Source of the DNA: an uncultured Clostridia bacterium
GTDB lineage: Bacteria > Bacillota > Clostridia > Oscillospirales > Acutalibacteraceae
NCBI GenBank assembly: GCA_937888485.1
Contig: CALAQQ010000220.1
Location: forward strand, 1-11,833
Direction: 5' to 3'
Length of the DNA: 11,833 nt
The notes under the pieces are model-generated. The model was not told the origin of the DNA, did no database searches, and was given only the letters and a program-made list of their open reading frames with translations. The position numbers were made by a program, and so were the translations under genes. Shown piece after piece: positions 1-5,367 of this stretch (its first letter is position 1; every line of letters starts with the position of its first letter).

Positions 1-771
1 ATCACAATTTTTACTTACATTTACTCTCTCTTTATATTGTTTATACAACTTTAGTTTTTCACCAAGTCCTAATGTTAAACAAAACAGTTCATACTCAGGC
101 TCAACAAATCTTGTATTAAATGGGTCAATAACACCTGCAATTTCGCATTTTTCTATATCAATAATCATATTTGGTGTCCAGAAATCTCCATGGGAAAGGC
201 AAGGGGTGTTTTCTGCATTGTCAAATATTTCATCAAAGTTAATATTTATAAGATTAAGTGCTTTAATTATCTTTTTATTAAGTTCACCTTTATTATATTT
301 GTCATTTGCAAATGAATATATTTTATCAAAGAATTCTTTATAATATTCTTTCCAAAAACTATAAGTTGGATTATCAAACTTTCCAAATTTATCATTGTGA
401 ACACCTTGCATATCAATAAAGCAGTCAATAATATTGTTTGTAAGGTGTTTTTTATCCTTTATTTGATTGAGTTTTAATGTCCTACCACTAACACCATCAA
501 TGAATTCCATACCAAGATATGAAACATTGTCTTTTTCTGTAATAAAATATGTTTCCGGAACTTTAAAACTGACATTTTTGCGTAAGAATTTGTTCATGTT
601 CTTTTCTTCGCACATCAGTTCATAATGTTTACTTGTCTTAACAATAAGTTGAAAAGGGAAATTAGATATTTCAACACAATAGCAGGTTGCAGTAGCACCA
701 TTTCCAACAGAAGAAATATTTGTTACAGTTGTATTTAATTGTTCTTCAACTATTGCTTTGATTTTATCCAT
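1..771 (-). CDS. APH/fructosamine-kinase-like phosphotransferase, C-terminus off the left edge
   Basis: I translated this frame by hand from ATG 771-769. It stays open for 257 codons to base 1 and continues outside the window. The kinase fold of the aminoglycoside/choline/fructosamine kinase superfamily shows in order: a small-residue loop VGNGATA (about residues 19-25), a candidate ATP-binding lysine in QLIVK (about residue 41), the catalytic-loop motif LSHGDFWTPN (H-G-D then N) and the metal-binding Asp in GVIDP. The spacing HGDFWTPN-(~12)-IDP and the following PEYELF resemble fructosamine-3-kinase and related small-molecule kinases, so a cytosolic ATP-dependent kinase is likely. The substrate cannot be told. 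The start sits 5 nt after the stop of the upstream pseudouridine synthase gene, and its AAGGGA ribosome site lies in the last codons of that gene, so the two are co-transcribed and probably translationally coupled. The gene is very AT-rich. Family call is solid; the fructosamine-kinase subfamily is inference. Confidence 0.8.
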   Translation of the reverse strand, partial: MDKIKAIVEEQLNTTVTNISSVGNGATATCYCVEISNFPFQLIVKTSKHYELMCEEKNMNKFLRKNVSFKVPETYFITEKDNVSYLGMEFIDGVSGRTLKLNQIKDKKHLTNNIIDCFIDMQGVHNDKFGKFDNPTYSFWKEYYKEFFDKIYSFANDKYNKGELNKKIIKALNLININFDEIFDNAENTPCLSHGDFWTPNMIIDIEKCEIAGVIDPFNTRFVEPEYELFCLTLGLGEKLKLYKQYKERVNVSKNCD

Positions 772-776
772 ATTTA

Positions 777-1739
777 TTATAATCCCTTATTATAAAATTC
801 ATCCTTAAACCACACATCTTTTACTTCATATTCTTTGTGATTTAAATATTCAAGTATTCCCGCATCAGTTGTAAAATCAAATATAAGTTTATATGAATAT
901 AAAAACTGCTTTTTGTAGCCATATTTTTTATTTTGAGCATTAGTGCCGTATTTTCCGTCACCTAAAAGTGGATGACCGATTGATGCAAAATGTGCTCTGA
1001 TTTGATGTGTACGACCGGTTAAAAGTTCAACCTCAACAAGACTTAACTCTCCATCTGTATCAATAACATTATACTTTGTACGAATTTCTTTTGCATCATC
1101 TGTTCTTTTCTTTGAAACAGTAACCTTGTTTTTATCTTCGTCTTTTACAAGATAACCTTCTAAAAGTCCATTTTTCTTTTTGATTTCACCGTGAACAATG
1201 CAAAGATAAAATTTGTGCAATTCACGGTCTTTCATTTTTTGGTTAAGAACACGAAGTGTTTCAGCATTTTTGGCAGCGATTACAATACCACCTGTGTTTC
1301 TATCAATTCTGTTTACCAAGGATGGTACAAATGAATTCTCATCATCAGGTTTGTATTCGCCATTTTCGTACAAATAACGCTTAATTCTACCAATTAAGGT
1401 ATCAATATATTCGTTATCATCGGGGTGGGAGAGTACACCAACCTTTTTATCACAGAGAATAATGTTCTCATCCTCATAAATGATATTAAGATTCTTTGAT
1501 GCTTTGAGAAAATCATATTTTTCAGGTGCTTTTTCAAAGAATTCATCATTTATGTACATATCAACAACATCACCAACATTAAGTCGTGTTGAAATTTCAG
1601 CGCGTTTGCCATTTACCTTAATTCGCTTGATACGGATATACTTGTACAAAAGCGTTTTTGGCAAAAGCGGAACACTTTTCGTAATGAATTTGTCAAGACG
1701 CTGGTCAGCATCATTTTTGTTTATCGTAAAACTCTTCAT
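777..1739 (-). CDS. RluA-family rRNA pseudouridine synthase
   Basis: A 320-residue protein with the usual two-part layout of RluC/RluD-type enzymes, which isomerise specific uridines in 23S rRNA. An S4 RNA-binding domain covers about residues 12-63 (DQRLDKFI, then RIKVNGKRAE and LNVGDVV). The RluA catalytic domain follows from about residue 84. Its signature motif reads LVNRIDRNTGG with the catalytic Asp at residue 146; most family members have HRLDRxTSG, so this is an N-R-I-D variant. The second motif, GRTHQIRAHFASIGHPLLGD, is intact at about residues 242-261. Length is normal. The start is supported by GAGGTG 4 nt upstream (1745-1750 on the complement). It is the first gene of a two-gene minus-strand operon with the kinase and has a good promoter at 1767-1795. 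Which uridine is modified cannot be read from sequence, so no symbol is given. Confidence 0.93.
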   Translation of the reverse strand: MKSFTINKNDADQRLDKFITKSVPLLPKTLLYKYIRIKRIKVNGKRAEISTRLNVGDVVDMYINDEFFEKAPEKYDFLKASKNLNIIYEDENIILCDKKVGVLSHPDDNEYIDTLIGRIKRYLYENGEYKPDDENSFVPSLVNRIDRNTGGIVIAAKNAETLRVLNQKMKDRELHKFYLCIVHGEIKKKNGLLEGYLVKDEDKNKVTVSKKRTDDAKEIRTKYNVIDTDGELSLVEVELLTGRTHQIRAHFASIGHPLLGDGKYGTNAQNKKYGYKKQFLYSYKLIFDFTTDAGILEYLNHKEYEVKDVWFKDEFYNKGL

Positions 1740-1766
1740 TTTTACACCTCAAAATTATTTCAATTT

Positions 1767-1795
1767 AATATACCACAAGTTAAATTGCTTTTCAA
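1767..1795 (-). promoter_or_regulatory. SigA-type promoter for the pseudouridine synthase operon
   Basis: On the complement: TTGAAA (1795-1790), a 17-nt spacer and TATATT (1772-1767), with TG one base before the -10 box (extended -10). It lies 28 nt upstream of the ATG at 1739. Its -35 box faces that of the opposite promoter with one base between. Confidence 0.7.
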
Positions 1796-1796
1796 C

Positions 1797-1825
1797 TTGA
1801 AACTTACAGGATTTTATTATAGAAT
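1797..1825 (+). promoter_or_regulatory. Candidate SigA-type promoter for the 174-residue protein
   Basis: TTGAAA (1797-1802), 17-nt spacer, TAGAAT (1820-1825). Transcription would begin near 1832, leaving a leader of only about 10 nt that carries the GGTGAT ribosome site (1832-1837). The leader is unusually short, so this is less certain than the minus-strand promoter beside it. Confidence 0.45.
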
Positions 1826-1841
1826 ATTCTTGGTGATATAA

Positions 1842-2366
1842 ATGAATATAAATAAAACTCATTACAAAATTTTAAGCGAGCCAAAAAAGATTTATTTTGA
1901 TATGACTACACTTGAAATCCGTGAAAAACTGAATGTTGCATTTAAATCTCCTACCTGTGAGGAAGATATGACAGGAATATTCGGAAAGTACTATAAACTT
2001 GATAAAAAGTATAAATTGAAATACATATACAAACGCAACAATCAACTTCAACCACAAACTTTTGACAGATACCATTATCTTGTTGATGTGGGTGAAGATG
2101 ATAATGGTGCATACATTGAGTATGTAATGGTTTATGATAAGCTTTTTGACCCACTTATCAGAATTGTGTATGTTCTCGCTTCACTGGGTATACTTGCGTA
2201 CTTGTATTATAGATTTTTAAATCGTTCATTTAGTCAGATGTCGACATTAATTATGGGTGTAGTCGTTTTTCTTTCTATTTTTCTTGTGTTTATGAAATCA
2301 AATGAAACGAAAGAGGAATGTGAAAAAGCAGAAGAATTATTCATAAATCTTATTACAGAAATGTAA
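1842..2366 (+). CDS. Hypothetical small membrane protein, two helices
   Basis: I do not recognise this 174-residue protein. The first 100 residues are soluble, rich in Lys, Tyr and Asp, with alternating patterns suggesting a beta-rich domain (for example RYHYLVDVGEDDNGAYIEYVMVYD, about 76-99). Two hydrophobic helices follow (about 104-125 and 132-151), separated by a short RFLNRSFSQ loop, and then a charged helical tail (KSNETKEECEKAEEL). The two-helix hairpin near the C-terminus, with no signal peptide, suggests N- and C-termini both in the cytoplasm. The start has GGTGAT (1832-1837) 4 nt upstream. It is transcribed divergently from the pseudouridine synthase and is followed within 7 nt of its stop by the -35 box of the ABC transporter promoter, so it is probably a single-gene unit. 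AT-rich codon use matches its left-hand neighbours. Function unknown. Confidence 0.72.
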   Translation: MNINKTHYKILSEPKKIYFDMTTLEIREKLNVAFKSPTCEEDMTGIFGKYYKLDKKYKLKYIYKRNNQLQPQTFDRYHYLVDVGEDDNGAYIEYVMVYDKLFDPLIRIVYVLASLGILAYLYYRFLNRSFSQMSTLIMGVVVFLSIFLVFMKSNETKEECEKAEELFINLITEM

Positions 2367-2372
2367 TAAGTA

Positions 2373-2401
2373 TTGACAATTTTCTTGTAATATTGTATTA
2401 T
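2373..2401 (+). promoter_or_regulatory. Near-consensus SigA promoter of the ABC importer operon
   Basis: TTGACA (2373-2378), exactly 17 nt, TATTAT (2396-2401). Expected transcription start is near 2408, giving a leader of about 38 nt. That is too short for a riboswitch or T-box, so regulation, if any, should act through a protein at the promoter. TATACTAA occurs twice (2399-2406 and 2423-2430) and TAACAC twice (2404-2409 and 2412-2417), which are possible operator sites. Confidence 0.8.
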
Positions 2402-2433
2402 ACTAACACATTAACACTTTACTATACTAAAAA

Positions 2434-2437
2434 GGAG
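2434..2437 (+). promoter_or_regulatory. Ribosome binding site that selects ATG 2446
   Basis: GGAG here is only 2 nt from ATG 2440 but 8 nt from ATG 2446. Normal spacing therefore favours 2446, removing the first two residues of the longest frame. Confidence 0.75.
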
Positions 2438-2445
2438 TTATGATT

Positions 2446-3243
2446 ATGAAAATGAAAAAAATTCTCGCTGTACTTATGGCAGTAGTTCTTGTTGTAGGTT
2501 GCTTCGCAGCTTGTGGAGAGAAAGAAAAAACAATTGTTGTTGGTTACACAATCTATGAACCAATGAATTATCTTGACGATGAAGGTAAGCTTGTTGGATT
2601 TGACACAGAACTTGCTGAAACTGTATTTAAAAACCTTGGTTATGATAAAGTTGTTTTTAAAGAAATTAAATGGGAAAACAAATATACAGAACTTGAATCA
2701 GGAACAATCGATTGTATTTGGAATGGATTTACATGTAATACAAAAGATGATGATGGAGTTGCTCGTGCAGACAAAGTAGATTTCTCATATAATTATATGG
2801 AAAACCTTCAGGTTGTTGTTGTAAAAAAAGATTCTACAATTAAGACTCTTGAAGATTTAGACGGAAAAGTTGCTTATGCTGAGAATGGTTCCGCTGGTGA
2901 AAGTTATGCTAAATCATTAGGTGATAATGTTATTTTCAAGGGTGTAGATGTACAGACTGATGCTCTCTTCAATGTTAAATCTGGTGATGCTGACTTTGCA
3001 GTTCTCGATGCACAGCTTGCAAAGAGTTATTGCGGTAAAGGCGACTATGCTGAACTTATGGTTGTTGAAGATCTTTCAAGTGAAGTTGAATACTATGCTG
3101 TTGGCTTCAAAAAGGGAAGTGACCTTACAGCTAAGGTTAACGAGCAGTTTGTTGCTTTAGCAGCAGACGGAACAATCACAAAACTTGCTGAGAAATATGG
3201 TGTGTCAAATTCTGTAATCACTGATTTCTCAAATCAGAAATAA
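2446..3243 (+). CDS. Amino-acid ABC transporter substrate-binding lipoprotein
   Basis: A 265-residue extracellular solute-binding protein of family 3 (SBP_bac_3), which captures polar amino acids and delivers them to the permease. The N-terminus is a lipoprotein signal: KMKK, a hydrophobic run, then two cysteines at 19 (VVGC) and 23 (FAAC). Cys19 fits the lipobox better; Cys23 followed by GEKEK is the alternative. The mature part shows the family landmarks: GYTIYEPMNYLDDEGKLVGFDTELA (opening strand and helix), W-(6)-ELESGTIDCIWNGFT, the ADKVDFSYNYM segment preceded by an Arg that may hold the substrate carboxylate, LEDLDGKVAYAENGSAGE at the domain swap, and VKSGDADFAVLDAQLA. Length is typical. 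It heads the operon with permease and ATPase. Substrate is not determinable; cystine or another polar amino acid is possible. Codon use is more AT-rich than in the two genes after it. Confidence 0.93.
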   Translation: MKMKKILAVLMAVVLVVGCFAACGEKEKTIVVGYTIYEPMNYLDDEGKLVGFDTELAETVFKNLGYDKVVFKEIKWENKYTELESGTIDCIWNGFTCNTKDDDGVARADKVDFSYNYMENLQVVVVKKDSTIKTLEDLDGKVAYAENGSAGESYAKSLGDNVIFKGVDVQTDALFNVKSGDADFAVLDAQLAKSYCGKGDYAELMVVEDLSSEVEYYAVGFKKGSDLTAKVNEQFVALAADGTITKLAEKYGVSNSVITDFSNQK

Positions 3244-3271
3244 TCATATTTAATTTCTTGGAGTTTATCTT

Positions 3272-3967
3272 ATGTCTTTTATAGAAGTCACCACATTTTT
3301 GTTTGAAGGCTTTAAAATATCTTTAACTATCTTTGCGGTGACGCTGCTTTGCGGCGCACCGCTTGGTTTGCCTATAGCCTTTTGTTCGATGAGCCGATTC
3401 AAAATAGTCAAATCAATAACAAAAGTGGTTGTCTGGATTGTCAGAGGCATCCCCCTCATGCTCCAGATTTTTATCATCTATTATGTTCCCGGTCTGCTTT
3501 TCAATTATCAGCTTTTCGGGCAGATTGACCGTTACATGTTCATTGAACACGGAATTTCCGACGCAGGAAGAATAACCGCTGTTCTTATTGCTTTCACAAT
3601 AAACTACGCCTGCTATTTCTCCGAAATCTACAGAGGCGGTATTGAGAGCATTTCGAAAGGTCAGTATGAGGCAGGATATGTCCTCGGTCTCACAAAATCA
3701 CAGATATTCAGAAAAATTATTCTCAAACAGGTTATCCAGCGCATCGTTCCGCCCATGTCAAACGAAATCATAACCCTTATCAAGGATACCGCACTTGCAA
3801 ACTGCATTATGGTTTGCGAAATAATCAAGAATGCAAAAGAACTTGCGGCAACAAAAGCCATGATATGGCCCCTGTTCTTCACAGGTGTTTTCTATCTTGT
3901 GTTCGTAGGTATTCTTACGGTTGTTCTCAATAAGGCAGAAAAGAAGCTGAGCTATTTCAGGAGTTAA
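3272..3967 (+). CDS. Amino-acid ABC transporter permease (HisM/GlnP type)
   Basis: A 231-residue integral membrane subunit that forms the channel of the importer. The typical layout is present: a first helix at about residues 12-38, the VRGIPLMLQ motif at 57-65 (family usually RGTPLLVQ), further helices at about 62-80 and 101-118, and a last helix at about 198-219. The EAA-type loop that docks on the ATPase is YRGGIESISKGQYEAGYVLGL (about 120-140). KDTALANCI (171-179) is the conserved element after it. The ATG at 3272 has TTGGAG (3258-3263) 8 nt upstream. It starts 28 nt after the binding-protein stop with no terminator between, and ends 4 nt before the ATPase start, whose AGGAG (3959-3963) lies in its last codons. 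Base composition rises from this gene onward. Confidence 0.93.
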   Translation: MSFIEVTTFLFEGFKISLTIFAVTLLCGAPLGLPIAFCSMSRFKIVKSITKVVVWIVRGIPLMLQIFIIYYVPGLLFNYQLFGQIDRYMFIEHGISDAGRITAVLIAFTINYACYFSEIYRGGIESISKGQYEAGYVLGLTKSQIFRKIILKQVIQRIVPPMSNEIITLIKDTALANCIMVCEIIKNAKELAATKAMIWPLFFTGVFYLVFVGILTVVLNKAEKKLSYFRS

Positions 3968-3971
3968 AAAT

Positions 3972-4730
3972 ATGTCGATATTAGAAGTAAGTAACATAAA
4001 AAAGAGCTTTGGCAAAACCGAGGTTCTTAAGGATATAAGCTTTACACTTGAAAAAGGTGATGTTCTTTCTATCATCGGCTCTTCGGGCAGCGGCAAAACA
4101 ACCCTGCTCAGATGTCTCAACTTCCTTGAAATTGCCGATGACGGCAAGATTATTGTTGATAACGACGTCGTTTTTGACGGCAGCGACAAATCATATCTGT
4201 CTGATGAAAAGATAAGAGAAAGCAGACTGAATTTCGGTCTTGTTTTCCAGAATTTCAATCTTTTTCCACAATATACCGTTCTCGAAAATCTTACCCTTGC
4301 GCCTACTCTTCTCAAAAAAGGTGACGGAGCTTCGATAAAGAAGAACGCACTTGAATTAATCAGAAAAGTCGGACTTGAAGAAAAAGTTGATTTCTATCCC
4401 TGCCAGCTTTCGGGCGGTCAGCAACAGCGTGTGGCTATTGCCCGTGCACTCGCACTCAATCCGAAAATCCTCTTTTTCGATGAACCCACTTCAGCACTTG
4501 ACCCCGAGCTTACAATGGAAGTTCTCAATGTTATCAAGGGGCTTAAGGATTCGGGATGTACAATGGTTATCGTTACCCATGAAATGGCCTTTGCAAGAGA
4601 TGTTTCAGACAAGGTAATTTTCATGGACGGCGGCGTTATTGTTGAACAAGGTAAGCCCGAGGATGTTATCAACAATCCTCAGAACGAAAGAACAAAGCAT
4701 TTCCTTAACCGTTTCAAAGAAAACAGTTAA
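3972..4730 (+). CDS. Amino-acid ABC transporter ATP-binding protein (GlnQ/HisP type)
   Basis: A 252-residue cytoplasmic ATPase that powers the importer. All catalytic elements are present: Walker A GSSGSGKTT (36-44), Q-loop FQNFNLFPQ (92-100), ABC signature LSGGQQQRVAIARAL (146-160), Walker B ILFFDEPTSALDP (166-178, catalytic Glu171) and the switch histidine in VTHEM (His203). FPQYTVLENLTLAP after the Q-loop is characteristic of the polar amino-acid uptake group. Length is normal. Start ATG 3972 has AGGAG 8 nt upstream, overlapping the end of the permease gene, so the two are translationally coupled. The operon ends at a hairpin terminator starting 6 nt after this stop. Confidence 0.96.
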   Translation: MSILEVSNIKKSFGKTEVLKDISFTLEKGDVLSIIGSSGSGKTTLLRCLNFLEIADDGKIIVDNDVVFDGSDKSYLSDEKIRESRLNFGLVFQNFNLFPQYTVLENLTLAPTLLKKGDGASIKKNALELIRKVGLEEKVDFYPCQLSGGQQQRVAIARALALNPKILFFDEPTSALDPELTMEVLNVIKGLKDSGCTMVIVTHEMAFARDVSDKVIFMDGGVIVEQGKPEDVINNPQNERTKHFLNRFKENS

Positions 4731-4735
4731 ATATT

Positions 4736-4775
4736 CAGCCACCGATTTGCAGTTGCATTTCGGTGGCTGTTGTAT
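4736..4775 (+). terminator. Intrinsic terminator of the ABC importer operon
   Basis: A perfect 10-bp stem: CAGCCACCGA (4736-4745) pairs with TCGGTGGCTG (4760-4769), with a 14-nt loop, followed by a short imperfect T-tract (TTGTATT). It starts 6 nt after the ATPase stop. The weak T-tract means some readthrough into the next gene is possible. Confidence 0.78.
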
Positions 4776-4781
4776 TATAAT
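4753..4781 (+). promoter_or_regulatory. Promoter of the YfcE operon, overlapping the terminator
   Basis: A perfect -10 box TATAAT (4776-4781) with a weak -35 box TTGCAT (4753-4758) at 17-nt spacing. The -35 box lies in the loop of the preceding terminator and the spacer covers its right arm. Transcription would begin near 4788, about 25 nt before the ATG at 4813. Confidence 0.62.
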
Positions 4782-4812
4782 GGCAATATAAATTTATAAA
4801 AGAGGAATAATC

Positions 4813-5355
4813 ATGAAATTTTTGATTGCATCCGATATTCACGGTTCGGAGTTTTACTGTAAAAAACTCCTTGAAGCCTATAAAAAAGAAAAGGCAGACA
4901 GGCTTCTGCTTCTCGGCGATATTCTCTATCACGGACCGAGGAACGATTTACCCGAAGGCTATGCGCCGAAGGCAGTTATCGCACTTCTCAATGATATAAA
5001 AAATGAAATTCTCTGCGTAAGAGGTAACTGTGATACCGAGGTTGACCAGATGGTGCTTGATTTTCCGATTCTCGGCGAATATGCCGTTATTCCTGTCGGA
5101 GATAACCTTCTCTATGCAACCCACGGCCATAACTTCAACGAGGGTCATCTTCCCCCGCTTATGAAAGGCGATATTCTTCTTCACGGTCATACCCATGTTC
5201 CCAAATGTACGGAGCATGAAGATTATATATATATGAATCCGGGTTCGGTTTCTATTCCGAAGGAAAACAGCCATCACGGATATATGACACTTTGTGACGG
5301 CAAATTCCTCTGGAAAGATTTTGACGGTAATATTGTCATGGAATATAATGCATAA
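4813..5355 (+). CDS. yfcE: YfcE-type metallophosphodiesterase
   Basis: A 180-residue calcineurin-like phosphoesterase of the compact YfcE/MJ0936 group, close to the E. coli YfcE length. These enzymes use two metal ions to hydrolyse phosphodiesters; the physiological substrate is not established. All metal-ligand motifs are visible: D8-x-H10 (ASDIHG), G35-D36, G71-N72-C73-D74 (the family's GNCD form of GNHD), H104 (ATHGH) and G125-H126-T127-H128. NPGSVSIPK near the end is also typical of the group. It has no signal peptide, so it is cytosolic. GAGGA (4802-4806) precedes the ATG by 6 nt. The stop TAA overlaps the AAGGAGG of the membrane protein gene that follows, indicating coupling. Family call is firm; orthology to E. 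coli yfcE itself is probable but not proven. Confidence 0.9.
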   Translation: MKFLIASDIHGSEFYCKKLLEAYKKEKADRLLLLGDILYHGPRNDLPEGYAPKAVIALLNDIKNEILCVRGNCDTEVDQMVLDFPILGEYAVIPVGDNLLYATHGHNFNEGHLPPLMKGDILLHGHTHVPKCTEHEDYIYMNPGSVSIPKENSHHGYMTLCDGKFLWKDFDGNIVMEYNA

Positions 5356-5367
5356 GGAGGAAAACTT

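Noticed and set aside
1..771. Calling the partial kinase an aminoglycoside resistance gene
   Set aside because: The HGD...N and IDP motifs are shared by many small-molecule kinases; the details lean toward the fructosamine-kinase side and there is no resistance context.
1480..1800. 106-codon plus-strand frame over the pseudouridine synthase gene
   Set aside because: It is antisense to the conserved S4 domain and runs through the promoter region; no independent support.
2402..2445. Riboswitch or T-box before the amino-acid importer
   Set aside because: The predicted leader is under 40 nt and shows no stem structure or T-box sequence.
3758..4315. 185-codon minus-strand frame crossing the permease and ATPase genes
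   Set aside because: It spans two well-supported plus-strand genes, with no ribosome site or recognisable domain.
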